Source: Streptomyces sp. HPF1205 (GTDB lineage: Bacteria > Actinomycetota > Actinomycetes > Streptomycetales > Streptomycetaceae). From it: a stretch of 50,119 bases of DNA. Position numbers and translations under genes: made by a program. The notes under the pieces were generated by a model. The model saw nothing but the letters and a program-made list of their open reading frames with translations, was not told the origin of the DNA and did no database searches. The stretch spans positions 1 through 50,119 of the forward strand of contig NZ_JAINVH010000046.1 of NCBI RefSeq assembly GCF_020400825.1. Direction: 5' to 3'. Shown in pieces: positions 16,370-24,058 of the stretch. Position 1 is the stretch's first letter. Every line of letters begins with the position of its first letter.

Positions 16370-17035
16370 TCACCGCTGCTTGACGGTGTACCTCAGGTGG
16401 GTCACCCGGGACGACGCGTCCGTACGGGTCTGTTCGAGGGCCAGGCGGGCGGGGTCCACGCGCTCGAACAAGCGGATGCCGGTGCCGAACAGCACCGGCG
16501 CCAGGGTGATCGAGAACTCGTCGACCAGGCCGCCGTCCAGGTACTGCTGGATCGTCTCGGCGCCGCCGGCGATGCGGATGTCGCGGTCGCCGGCGACCTC
16601 GCGGGCCCGGTCCAGCGCGCTGGAGATGCCGTCGTTGACGAAGTGGAAGGTCGTGCCGCCCGGCCGCTCCCACGGGTCGCGCTCGGTGTGGGTCACGACG
16701 AACACCGGCGTGTGGAACGGCGCGTCCTCCGGCCAGGCCAGCTCGCCTGCGTCGAACATGCGCTTGCCCATGATGCTCACGCCGGTGCGCTCGTACGTCG
16801 CCCGGGCGACGTCGTTGTCGAGTCCTTCCTCGCCGCCCTCGCCGAGCTTGGAGTTCTCCCGGAAGAACCGCTGCGGGAACAGCCACGCCTGCAGCTGCGA
16901 CCACTTCGCCATCCACTGCCGCACCCTCGGGTCGTTTTGCCCCTCGGGCGAGAACACGTCCGCGACAGGCACGGCATCGGGTGCCATGAAGCCGTCGAGC
17001 GACATCGTCACGCTGAAGAACACCTTGCCGGCCAT
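16370..17035 (-). CDS. Dihydrofolate reductase/RibD C-terminal family reductase
   Basis: A 221-residue protein of the DHFR-like RibD_C family: it opens with VFFSVTMSLDGFMAPD, has VSIMGKRMFDAG, a central FVVTHTERDPWERPGGTTFHFV, and the dinucleotide-binding IRIAGGAETIQQYLDGGLVDEF with LAPVLFGTGIRLF. Members are NADPH-binding reductases of varied or unknown substrate, common as stand-alone proteins in actinobacteria. The start ATG overlaps the stop of the upstream SRPBCC gene (TGATG), so translation is coupled. It is the last gene of the ArsR-SRPBCC-reductase operon. Its physiological substrate cannot be inferred. Confidence 0.9.
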   Translation of the reverse strand: MAGKVFFSVTMSLDGFMAPDAVPVADVFSPEGQNDPRVRQWMAKWSQLQAWLFPQRFFRENSKLGEGGEEGLDNDVARATYERTGVSIMGKRMFDAGELAWPEDAPFHTPVFVVTHTERDPWERPGGTTFHFVNDGISSALDRAREVAGDRDIRIAGGAETIQQYLDGGLVDEFSITLAPVLFGTGIRLFERVDPARLALEQTRTDASSRVTHLRYTVKQR

Positions 17036-17556
17036 CAGTCCTCCGCTCCCATCGGTGTGGTTGTGCCGCCGGCGAGTTCGGCGACGTAGGCGGCCAGGTG
17101 GCGCAGCGTCTGCTCGCCGCCCTCGATCGCGTGGTACTTGTGCACCGCCTCCTCGCGCAGTTCCTTGGTGGGGAACACCGTGCGCATCACGATCCGGGTC
17201 CGCTCACCGGCCGGCTCGAAGGTCAGGACCGACTCGAAGGCGTTGGGGTCGTCGCGGGACTCGCCGTGCACCAGCGCGATCCGCTCCGGCCGGACGATCT
17301 CGGTCCAGGTGATCCACTCCTGGTAGTCGGTCCCGTCCGGCCCGTGCATCACGAAGTCCCAGACCCCGCCGGCGCGGAACTCGAAGGAGCGCGTCGTGGT
17401 GGTGAACCCCTCCGGTCCCCACCACCGCGACAGGTGCCGGACCCGCGTGAACGCCTCGAACACCGACTCCCTCGATGCGCCGATGGACCGGGAGATCAGG
17501 ATCTCGCGTCCCGCGGTCGTGGGGTCGGGCCCGCCGCCGCTACTCGTCGTCGTCAT
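17035..17556 (-). CDS. SRPBCC (AHSA1-like) domain protein
   Basis: A 173-residue START-like/AHSA1 protein. After a Ser/Gly/Thr N-terminus come ISRSIGASRESVFEAFT, LSRWWGPEGFTTT, FEFRAGGVWDFVMHGPDG and YQEWITWTEIVRPERI, the recurrent pattern of this hydrophobic-ligand cavity fold. The start ATG 17556 lies inside the last codons of the ArsR gene (17-bp overlap), so the two are translationally coupled. ArsR-SRPBCC pairs are very common in actinobacteria; the small regulator usually controls the pair and the SRPBCC protein may bind a small lipophilic compound. The true ligand is unknown. Confidence 0.9.
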   Translation of the reverse strand: MTTTSSGGGPDPTTAGREILISRSIGASRESVFEAFTRVRHLSRWWGPEGFTTTTRSFEFRAGGVWDFVMHGPDGTDYQEWITWTEIVRPERIALVHGESRDDPNAFESVLTFEPAGERTRIVMRTVFPTKELREEAVHKYHAIEGGEQTLRHLAAYVAELAGGTTTPMGAED

Positions 17557-17902
17557 CCGGTGGTTCCTCCTGCCTTGCCTTTTCCAGGTCGCGCACGTAC
17601 TCGTCCAGCCGGTCGAAGGTCTCGTTCCAGAACCGTTCGAAGCCGCCCACCCACTCGTGGACCGGTCGCAGCCCGCGGGCGTCCAGGCCGTACAGCCGCT
17701 GCTTGCCCGCCTCGCGGACCCGCACCAGCCCGACCTCACGGAGCACCCGCAGGTGCTTGGACGCCTGCGGCTGGCTCATCCCCAGGTCCCGCGCAAGTGC
17801 GGTCACGGGCCGCTCGCCACCGCGCAGCAGCGCCAGGATCTCCCGCCGCTGCGGCTCGGCTATCGCGTTGAACGCATCCGAGGTCGTCGCCGCTCGTGCC
17901 AT
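17540..17902 (-). CDS. ArsR-family winged-helix regulator
   Basis: A 120-residue ArsR/SmtB-type repressor. The DNA-binding core is FNAIAEPQRREILALLRGGE, VTALARDLGMSQPQASKHLR and VREAGKQRLYGLDARGLR. It lacks the CxC metal-binding motif of classic ArsR, as expected for the SRPBCC-linked subgroup, and ends in an acidic tail. The ATG 17902 lies exactly six bases after a TACGAT -10 box, so the mRNA is probably leaderless; an upstream in-frame ATG at 17929 would fall in the promoter. It is the first gene of a three-gene operon and likely autoregulates through an inverted repeat between its -35 and -10 boxes. Confidence 0.9.
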   Translation of the reverse strand: MARAATTSDAFNAIAEPQRREILALLRGGERPVTALARDLGMSQPQASKHLRVLREVGLVRVREAGKQRLYGLDARGLRPVHEWVGGFERFWNETFDRLDEYVRDLEKARQEEPPDDDDE

Positions 17903-17908
17903 GACCTC

Positions 17909-17936
17909 ATCGTATGCCCATATCGGCATGCGTCAA
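17909..17936 (-). promoter_or_regulatory. Leaderless promoter and candidate ArsR operator
   Basis: Reading leftwards, TTGACG (17936-17931), a 16-base spacer and TACGAT (17914-17909) stand six bases before ATG 17902. An inverted repeat ATGCC-N6-GGCAT (plus-strand 17914-17929) fills the spacer, where a bound repressor would block polymerase. Confidence 0.6.
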
Positions 17937-18067
17937 GCGAGGCGGTTCGAGCGGAGGGGGGCGAACGGGCGGATCGGGCGGGGTCGGCGGGAGAGGCCAG
18001 GCGGGCGGATTCGGGCAGACTGGTTCAAGCAGGCGGGTTCAGGCAGGCGGGCTCGGGCAGGCGGGGT

Positions 18068-18619
18068 TCAGACGGCCGGGGTGAGCGAGGGCCGCACGCC
18101 GAACCACTGCTCGGCGCCGTACCCCTCGAAGCGTTCCACCTCGGTGAACCCCAGCTTCGCGGCCAGGCGCATCGAGCGGGCGTTGGCGGTCTGCGTGTAG
18201 AGCACGACCGGTTCACCGGGCAGCGCGCCGGCGAACCAGCGAAGTGCCGCCCCGCACGCCTCCGTGGCGTACCCGTGTCCCCACGCCTCCGGCAGGAACA
18301 GGTAGCCGAGTTCGGTCCCGCCGAATTCCCGGCGGCGGTCGCCGCCCGGGAGCTCGGGGGCGTGCGGGTCGAGCTGGATCGTGCCGATCGCCGCTCCGTC
18401 GAGTTCGACCACGAAGAAGCCGGGCCGCCGTCCGGGCACTTCGGGCACCGTGCGTTCGAGTTCGGCCCGTGGCCGCGGGCCACCGAGGTAGGTGCCCACC
18501 TCCGGCGAGGCGTGCAGCTCGACGACCACCGCGCGGTCCCGGGCCTCGGACTCGCGCAGGACGAGCCGCTCGGTCCTGATCGGGGCGGGCGGCCAGGCGA
18601 GGCCTCTGGGGTCGCTCAT
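18068..18619 (-). CDS. GNAT N-acetyltransferase
   Basis: A 183-residue GNAT acetyltransferase of the RimJ/RimL-like group: IRTERLVLRESEARD at the N-terminus, the GTIQLDPHAPEL strand, then GTELGYLFLPEAWGHGYATEA containing the acetyl-CoA pyrophosphate loop (WGHGYATEA), and the C-terminal TANARSMRLAAKLGFTEVERFE. It transfers an acetyl group from acetyl-CoA to an amine; the acceptor (ribosomal protein N-terminus, antibiotic or metabolite) cannot be told. The start ATG 18619 was chosen from homology to the usual family start; no strong ribosome site is seen. It has no operon partner. Confidence 0.9.
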   Translation of the reverse strand: MSDPRGLAWPPAPIRTERLVLRESEARDRAVVVELHASPEVGTYLGGPRPRAELERTVPEVPGRRPGFFVVELDGAAIGTIQLDPHAPELPGGDRRREFGGTELGYLFLPEAWGHGYATEACGAALRWFAGALPGEPVVLYTQTANARSMRLAAKLGFTEVERFEGYGAEQWFGVRPSLTPAV

Positions 18620-18822
18620 ACCGGCCAACCTAACCGGTACGGGCGGGCCGGCGGGCCGGGCCGCCGTCCGCCGCACCGGGCTGGAGGAGACGCTGCGGGC
18701 GGCCGACGCGCCCGCGGGCACGCTCGCCGGGACGACGTGATCGACCGCGGCGACGCGGTCGACGCCTCCGACTTCCCGCAGGTCCACCTCGGCCGGCCCG
18801 CGGGGCGGCCGCGGCGCCGGAG

Positions 18823-19881
18823 TCAGTCGTGCTGGCGGTACCTGAGCAGCAGCATGGCGGCGTCGTCGCCCAGGGGGCCTTCGACGTGCTTTTGCAGGTC
18901 CTTGCCCAGGGCTTCGAGGGCGGCGTCCGGGTCGGGGTTGTCGAGGAGGAAGGCCCGGTCGCGCAGCGGATAGAAACCCTGGCTGCGGTCCCGGGCCTCG
19001 CACACCCCGTCGGTGTAGAGGAGGACCTGGTCGCCCGGGTACAGGGCGAGCTGGAAGGGGACGGGGCCCTTCGGGGCGATGCCGGCGAGCCCGAGGGGCG
19101 GGGCGGGTTCCGGCGGTTCGGCGAACGTCACGGTGCCGCCCGCGCGCAGCACGAGGGGGGCGGGATGGCCGTAGTTGAGGAGCGTGACGGTCCGGTCCTC
19201 CCTGATCTCGGCGAGGACGGCGGTGACGAACTCCTCCCCGGACAGGTGGCGGTTGAGGGCCCGTTCCAGCCGGGCGCTGACGGACGACAGGTCGGGCTCG
19301 TCGGGAGCGGCCTCCCGGAACGCCCCGAGCACCACCGCCGCGGTCTCCACCGCCTCCAGGCCCTTGCCCTGCACGTCGCCCACGATGACGCGGGCGCCGC
19401 CGGGCGAGGTGACGACCTCGTACAGGTCCCCGCCGATGCGCGCCTCGGCCGCGGCGGAGGTGTACGAGACGGCGACCCGCAGATGCCCGGCCCGCCGCGG
19501 AACCGGTCGCAGCAGCACGCGTTGCGCGACCTCGGCCACGGACCGGACGGAGGCGAGTTCGGCCTCGCGCCGCTGCCGCAGCGCGGTGGCGGCCAGACCG
19601 GCGGCGCCCACGCCCGCCACGCAGGCCAGGGCGAGGAAGCCGCGCCCGGGGAACAGGCCGTCGTAGGCGCCGAGCAGGACGCACAGGGCCACGGCGAGGA
19701 CCCCGATGGCGGCCGTCCTGCGCAGGCCGCCCACCAGCCCGGCGAACGCCGGTCCCAGCGACAGCAACGGCAGCAGACCGGCACGCGGGCCGGCCGACAG
19801 TTCCACGACGGTGAGAAGACCCATCACGGCCAGCGGCAGAGCCGACAGCAGACGAAGGCTGTTCCCGTCCGACTCCGCCAA
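18823..19881 (-). CDS. Membrane PP2C/SpoIIE-type serine/threonine phosphatase
   Basis: A ~352-residue protein with about four N-terminal membrane helices (LLSALPLAVMGLLTVVEL, then GPAFAGLVGGL and further hydrophobic blocks) followed by a SpoIIE-type PP2C domain: ARIGGDLYEVV and VIVGDVQGKGLEAVETA carry metal-binding aspartates, and LLYTDGVCEARD and GDDAAMLLLR complete the site. Such phosphatases dephosphorylate anti-sigma antagonist proteins in actinobacterial stress signalling. I chose TTG 19881, with GGAG upstream, because codon bias collapses further upstream; ATG 19998 is an alternative but would include a TTA codon and a tandem repeat. The partner switch genes are not nearby. Confidence 0.85.
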   Translation of the reverse strand: MAESDGNSLRLLSALPLAVMGLLTVVELSAGPRAGLLPLLSLGPAFAGLVGGLRRTAAIGVLAVALCVLLGAYDGLFPGRGFLALACVAGVGAAGLAATALRQRREAELASVRSVAEVAQRVLLRPVPRRAGHLRVAVSYTSAAAEARIGGDLYEVVTSPGGARVIVGDVQGKGLEAVETAAVVLGAFREAAPDEPDLSSVSARLERALNRHLSGEEFVTAVLAEIREDRTVTLLNYGHPAPLVLRAGGTVTFAEPPEPAPPLGLAGIAPKGPVPFQLALYPGDQVLLYTDGVCEARDRSQGFYPLRDRAFLLDNPDPDAALEALGKDLQKHVEGPLGDDAAMLLLRYRQHD

Positions 19882-19903
19882 GGTGCGACTCCGGTGCCTC
19901 GGT

Positions 19904-19929
19904 TGGTGCTCGACAGATGGTGCTCGACA
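19904..19929. repeat. Direct repeat upstream of phosphatase gene
   Basis: TGGTGCTCGACA occurs at 19904-19915 and 19918-19929, 23 bp before the chosen start codon. It may be a binding site for a tandem-binding regulator. Confidence 0.5.
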
Positions 19930-20084
19930 AAGGGGCTCGGCGACCGCTCGCCGCGTCCCCAGCAGTAGAACCAATAATGGCCGGATCGGCACGGACATCC
20001 GGTGAAACTTCCACCAAGCACCCGAAAGCGTGGTAATCGCACGAGAAGCGCGCGGGGCGCGGGGGCACAAGGGGCTCCGCGAAC

Positions 20085-20124
20085 GGCGGTCAGCGGCGCA
20101 CAGTGGCGGTGAGCGGCGCACAGC
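20085..20124. repeat. 20-bp tandem duplication
   Basis: Two adjacent 20-bp units differ at two positions; both contain AGCGGCGCACAG. It is intergenic and of unknown role. Confidence 0.6.
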
Positions 20125-20238
20125 GGCGTAAACGCCTCGCCGCGGAGGTCGACCGGCCGGCGGACCGCTCCGCCGCTTGTCCGAGGCCGAGGCGACGTCC
20201 ATGGGTGCCGCCGCCCGGCGGCTTCGGCGCAGCGCGGG

Positions 20239-22065
20239 TCAGGAGGCGGGGGGCCGCGGCTGTACCGGCCGTGGTGCGGTGGTGGCGTGCATGGCGGTCA
20301 GTACGGACTGGTGGGTGATCCAGCCGACCAGTCGCCGCTCGGCCTGGTCGAGTACGGGCAGACCCGCGCCCTCGGCGGTGACGAGGGCGTCCAGGGCGGT
20401 GGACAGGTCGGCCTCGGCCGCCACGGACCGTGGCAGGTGGGCGATCGTGCCGACGGCCGCCGTGTCGTGGGCGCCGTCGGCGAGGGTCTCGGCGGCGGTT
20501 CTGGCGGTGGCGGTGCCCAGGTAGGTGCCGTCCGCCGCGACCACGGGCAGCGTGCCGTGCGGGGAGCGGGCCAGCGCGGTCGCGGCCCGGGCCAGCGGAA
20601 GGGCCCCGTCCAGGGGCGCGGGCAGGGGCTCCATCACGGCGCGCACGGGCAGGCCGGCCAGCGGGGCGGGCGCGGTCGGCTTCTCGTCGATGTCGATGCC
20701 GCGGCGGCGGAGCTTGAGGGTGTAGATCGTGTCGCGGGACAGGGCGCGGCTGACGGCGGTGGCCAGGACGATGGCGGTCATCAGCGGCAGGATGATCGAG
20801 TACTCGCCGGTGAGTTCGAACATGATGATCACGGCGGTGATGGGCGCGCGCGCCGCGCCGGCGAAGACGGCGCCCATGCCGATCAGGCCGTACGCGCCGA
20901 CCGGGCCGGCCACGCCCGGCGCCAGGTGGTGGGCGGTGGCGCCGTAAGCGGCTCCGAAGGCGGCGCCCATGAACAGCGAGGGCGCGAAGACCCCGCCGGA
21001 GCCGCCGATGCCGATGGTCAGGCTGGTCGCGACTGCCTTGGCGACCACCAGCAGCAGGAGGAAGCCGATGACGTAGTGCCCCGCGACGGCGTTCTCCAGC
21101 ACGGGGTAGCCGACCCCGTACATCTGCGGCAGGAACAGCAGCAGCAGCCCGAGCAGCAGCCCGCCCACCGCCGGGCGCGCCCACTCCGGTCCCCGCCAGG
21201 CCCGGTCGCAGGCGTCCTCCACCGCGTACAGGACACGGGTGAAGCCGACGCCCACCGCCCCGGCGAGCACACCGAGGGCGGCGAAGAGCGGGTAGTCCCA
21301 CAGGTGGGTGACGGTGAAGGTGGGCGGGTGCAGGAAGGGGTGGTCGCCGAAGGCCGCCCGGCCGATGACGCTGGAGGTCACCGAGGCCAGCACCACCATG
21401 CCGAACGACTCGGCGGTGAAGTCGCGCAGGATCAGCTCCATCGCGAAGAACACCCCGGCAAGGGGTGCGTTGAAGGTCGCCGCGATACCGCCGGCGGCAC
21501 CGCACGCCACCAGTACCCGCATCCGGTCCTCGGCCACCTTCAGCGCTCCGCCGAGCCCGGAACCGAGGGCGGAGCCGATCTGCACGATCGGCCCCTCGCG
21601 GCCCACCGACCCGCCGCCGCCGATGCACAGCGCGGACGCCAGCGACTTGACCACCGCGACCTGGGGGGCGATCCGGCCGCCCCGGCGGGCGACCGCGTAC
21701 ATCACCTCGGGCACCCCGTGGCCGCGCGCCTCGCGGGCGAAGCGCTGCACCAGCGGCCCGTACACCAGTCCGGCCAGCACGGGTGCGAGCAGGACGAACC
21801 AGCGCCCCAGCCACGGTACGTGTGCGTTGGCGGCATGCCCGGCCGCGGAATAGTCCGCGTGTCCCGACAGCAGACGGGTGAACGTGCTGATCAGCCACCG
21901 GAACGCGATCGCGCCCAGCCCGGCACCCGAACCCACCAGCAGGGCCAGGACCAGCAGCCCGCCCTTCGCCTCCCGCAGCGCGGTGACGGCCGCGGGTATC
22001 CCGGTGCGCACACGCAGGGAGGGGACGGGGGGAACGCTTTCGCGAGACGTGGTACGAGGCGGCAT
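20239..22065 (-). CDS. ClC-family chloride channel/transporter with CBS domains
   Basis: A 608-residue membrane protein. The ClC signatures are present: GGGGSVGREGPIVQIG (selectivity and gating-glutamate region), AAGGIAATFNAPLAGVFFAME, IGIGGSGGVFAPSLFMGAAFGA and the later GMGAVFAGAARAPITA. About ten to twelve membrane helices span residues ~30-440. The C-terminal ~150 residues form a pair of CBS-type domains (LPVRAVMEP, then HGTLPVVAADGTYLG and GLPVLDQAERRLVGWITHQ). Such proteins move chloride, often coupled to protons, in acid or osmotic adjustment. ATG 22065 lies six bases after CATAAT, so the message is probably leaderless. It is divergent from a MarR regulator. Confidence 0.95.
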   Translation of the reverse strand: MPPRTTSRESVPPVPSLRVRTGIPAAVTALREAKGGLLVLALLVGSGAGLGAIAFRWLISTFTRLLSGHADYSAAGHAANAHVPWLGRWFVLLAPVLAGLVYGPLVQRFAREARGHGVPEVMYAVARRGGRIAPQVAVVKSLASALCIGGGGSVGREGPIVQIGSALGSGLGGALKVAEDRMRVLVACGAAGGIAATFNAPLAGVFFAMELILRDFTAESFGMVVLASVTSSVIGRAAFGDHPFLHPPTFTVTHLWDYPLFAALGVLAGAVGVGFTRVLYAVEDACDRAWRGPEWARPAVGGLLLGLLLLFLPQMYGVGYPVLENAVAGHYVIGFLLLLVVAKAVATSLTIGIGGSGGVFAPSLFMGAAFGAAYGATAHHLAPGVAGPVGAYGLIGMGAVFAGAARAPITAVIIMFELTGEYSIILPLMTAIVLATAVSRALSRDTIYTLKLRRRGIDIDEKPTAPAPLAGLPVRAVMEPLPAPLDGALPLARAATALARSPHGTLPVVAADGTYLGTATARTAAETLADGAHDTAAVGTIAHLPRSVAAEADLSTALDALVTAEGAGLPVLDQAERRLVGWITHQSVLTAMHATTAPRPVQPRPPAS

Positions 22066-22067
22066 GT

Positions 22068-22080
22068 TTGCATTATGCAA
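22068..22080. promoter_or_regulatory. MarR operator 1, over the ClC -10 box
   Basis: TTGCATTATGCAA is a perfect inverted repeat around its central base. It covers the ClC -10 box (CATAAT on the minus strand, 22077-22072). A related element lies 22 bp away. Confidence 0.65.
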
Positions 22081-22089
22081 TACACGCTC

Positions 22090-22102
22090 TTGCCCTGTGC
22101 AA
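22090..22102. promoter_or_regulatory. MarR operator 2, over the ClC -35 box
   Basis: TTGCCCTGTGCAA keeps the TTGC-N5-GCAA arms of operator 1. It covers TTGCAC (minus strand 22102-22097), the likely -35 box, with a 19-bp spacer. Centre-to-centre distance to operator 1 is 22 bp, two helical turns. Confidence 0.6.
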
Positions 22103-22161
22103 AATGCGGTGGGGACCCGCGGCGGCGCCGCGGGTCCGGTGCGAGGCTGTAGAAAGGAGTA

Positions 22162-22698
22162 ATGGCCAAGCCCGCACCGACCCAGGTCGAGCCACCCGCC
22201 GCGGACAAGACGTCGGCCGACGCGGCTCACGAGGAGGTGGCCGACGACGTGGTCACCGCCGTCCTGACCGCCTCACGCCTCCTCATGTCGGTCTCGGCGC
22301 GGTCGCTCGCCGCGGTGGAGGAGACGCTCACCCTGCCGCAGTTCCGCATGCTGGTTGTCCTCGACAGCCGCGGCGCGATGAACATCTCCCGGCTGGGCGA
22401 GCACCTCGACGTCATCCCCTCCACCGCCATGCGCATGGTCGACCGGCTCGCCGCCGCGGGCATGCTGGAACGCGCACCCAGCCCCGTCAACCGCCGGGAG
22501 ATCCTCATCACCCTCACCGGCAAGGGCCGCGGCACGGTCCGCCGGGCCACCGAGAGCCGCCGCGCCGAGATCGCGCGCATCGTCGCCGCCATGCCCCCGA
22601 GCCGGCGCAGCGGCCTGGTCAAGGCCCTGGAAGCGTTCGCCAGAGCCGGCGACGAACCCCTCGCCGGCCGCAAGCCGGCCACCGACGTCGGCTGGTGA
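22162..22698 (+). CDS. MarR-family winged-helix regulator
   Basis: A 178-residue MarR-type repressor starting at ATG 22162 after a good GAAAGGAG ribosome site. The core is LTLPQFRMLVVLDSRGAMNISRL, a recognition helix in VIPSTAMRMVDRLAAAGMLER and a wing with REILITLTGKGRG. It is divergent from the ClC gene, and the two palindromes between them share arms and helical phasing, so it very likely represses the channel and perhaps itself. MarR proteins release DNA on binding small phenolic or similar ligands, or on oxidation; there is no cysteine in the sequence, so ligand or pH sensing is more likely here. Confidence 0.92.
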   Translation: MAKPAPTQVEPPAADKTSADAAHEEVADDVVTAVLTASRLLMSVSARSLAAVEETLTLPQFRMLVVLDSRGAMNISRLGEHLDVIPSTAMRMVDRLAAAGMLERAPSPVNRREILITLTGKGRGTVRRATESRRAEIARIVAAMPPSRRSGLVKALEAFARAGDEPLAGRKPATDVGW

Positions 22699-22769
22699 AC
22701 AGCGGCCGTGAACATCGACAGTTGAGGGTCGTCCCTTCCCGGAGGCGGACGGCGCGGGGGGGCGGCGTC

Positions 22770-22802
22770 GACTGCCACGGCGAACGTCGGCATGATGCGA
22801 AG
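22770..22802 (+). promoter_or_regulatory. Leaderless promoter of the PCu(A)C-like gene
   Basis: TCGACT, a 17-base spacer and CATGAT stand six bases before ATG 22803. Both hexamers match four of six consensus positions, and no Shine-Dalgarno precedes the start, which supports a leaderless message. Confidence 0.45.
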
Positions 22803-23336
22803 ATGACTCGAACCAGCCCGGGAAGGCGCCTGCTGGGAGCGGCCGCGGCGTCCATCGCCCTGGCCGCCCTCACCACGGCCTGCTCCTCGCACACCACCGA
22901 CCGGCACACCGCGACCGGCCGTCCGGCGAACGGCGGGACCGCCCCCTCGACGCGGCCCGGGCGGGCCGAGGTCCACGTCTCAGGCATCGACCTCGGCATC
23001 ACCCGGGCCACCGTCCACCTCGACGCCTCCGGTGACGGCACCCTGACCATGACCGTCCACAACGCGGGCGCCGCACCCGAGCACCTGGACATGGTCGCCA
23101 CCCCCGGCGGCGGACGCGGCACGATCCAGGGCGATACGGGCGCGAGCAGCGGCTCCCTGACCAGCGCCGGAATCCTCTTCCGCCCCGGCAGCACCGTCAC
23201 CTTCGGAGGCAGCGGCCCGACCGTCCGGTTCACCGCGGTCCACGGCGTCACCGCGTCCCGCACGCTCCCGCTCGCGCTCGAATTCGGCGTCGCGGGACTC
23301 GTCCACCTCGACGCCGTGGTCCAGGCATCCTCCTGA
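22803..23336 (+). CDS. PCu(A)C-like periplasmic copper chaperone lipoprotein
   Basis: A 177-residue exported protein with a signal peptide ending in a lipobox-like LTTAC. Residues ~55-175 resemble the PCu(A)C cupredoxin-like fold: GTLTMTVHNAGAAPEHLDMVAT, LFRPGSTVTFGGSG and a C-terminal LPLALEFGVAGLVHLDAVV. The canonical copper ligands (H-M-x10-M-x21-H-x-M) are mostly absent; only scattered Met/His remain in the LDM and AVHG regions, so metal binding is doubtful and it may have another role. It begins at ATG 22803 with a promoter directly adjoining. Other copper-linked candidates lie ~2.5 kb downstream. Confidence 0.7.
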   Translation: MTRTSPGRRLLGAAAASIALAALTTACSSHTTDRHTATGRPANGGTAPSTRPGRAEVHVSGIDLGITRATVHLDASGDGTLTMTVHNAGAAPEHLDMVATPGGGRGTIQGDTGASSGSLTSAGILFRPGSTVTFGGSGPTVRFTAVHGVTASRTLPLALEFGVAGLVHLDAVVQASS

Positions 23337-23427
23337 CCGCCGGGCCGGGCGGCGGGGAGTGCGCGGGGCGGGCTGCGATACAGTGCGTCGATCTTGGGAC
23401 CGGACACATGGCATGGGGGCCGCAGCA

Positions 23428-23940
23428 ATGGCGATCGAAGTGACGCCCGAACTGGCCGAGGCGATCCGACTGGGCTACGAGCGGCGCGACCGGGCGAACA
23501 TGGCGCCGACGATCGCCTACTTCGAGGCGCTGCTGGCCGAACACCCCGACCACCCCGTCCTGGTGTACGAAGTCGGCGGCGCCTACGACTCCGCGGGCCA
23601 GGAGCAGACCGCCCGCGGCTACTACGAGCGGGCGCTCGCCCTCGGCCTCGACGGTGACGTCCTGCGCCGGTGCCTGTGCCAGTACGCCAGCACCCTGAGG
23701 TGGCTGGGCGAGCTGGACGAGTCGCTGGCCGTGCTCGACCGCGCCCGCGAGGAGTTCCCCGGCTCCGACTCCGTACGTGTCTTCCGCGCCCTGACCCTGA
23801 ACGAGGCCCGGCGGCCGGACGAGGCGGTGGCCGAACTGCTCACCGTCGTCACAGAGCACGCCGACGCCACCGACCTGGGGCGGTGGGCGACCGGGCTGCG
23901 CGGCCTCGCCCAGTGGCTCGCCGACGGCCGACCCGAGTAG
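23428..23940 (+). CDS. Tetratricopeptide-repeat protein
   Basis: A ~170-residue all-helical protein with TPR units: MAPTIAYFEALLAEHPDHPVL, YEVGGAYDSAGQEQTARGYY, then STLRWLGELDESLAVLDRAR and a last repeat with RVFRALTLNEARRPDEAVAEL. It would act as a cytoplasmic scaffold for protein-protein contacts. ATG 23428 was preferred because GGGGG lies eight bases upstream; ATG 23413 is also possible and adds five residues. Similar small TPR proteins are widespread in Streptomyces and of unknown role. It is convergent with the sirtuin gene. Confidence 0.85.
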   Translation: MAIEVTPELAEAIRLGYERRDRANMAPTIAYFEALLAEHPDHPVLVYEVGGAYDSAGQEQTARGYYERALALGLDGDVLRRCLCQYASTLRWLGELDESLAVLDRAREEFPGSDSVRVFRALTLNEARRPDEAVAELLTVVTEHADATDLGRWATGLRGLAQWLADGRPE

Positions 23941-24058
23941 GAACCAACCGCCCACCGGGACGTTCGGGCCGCGCGTCGGAGCCCGCATGCGTCGACCGGG
24001 CCGGCGCGATCCTGCTCCGGGCACGGTCGAAGGGCACGGTCGGCGGAGACGGTCGTGC

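Larger units (their letters stand above)
19882..20238. other. Intergenic region between phosphatase and ClC genes
   Basis: About 357 bp without a credible gene. It holds two short repeats: TGGTGCTCGACA twice at 14-bp spacing (19904-19929), just upstream of the chosen phosphatase start, and a 20-bp unit containing AGCGGCGCACAG tandemly duplicated at 20085-20124. The first pair could be a regulator site. Confidence 0.5.

Noticed and set aside
18068..20068. 666-codon minus-strand open frame
   Set aside because: Only the last 184 codons (GNAT) are coding; the rest is an out-of-frame shadow of the PP2C gene with Arg/Pro-rich, non-protein-like sequence.
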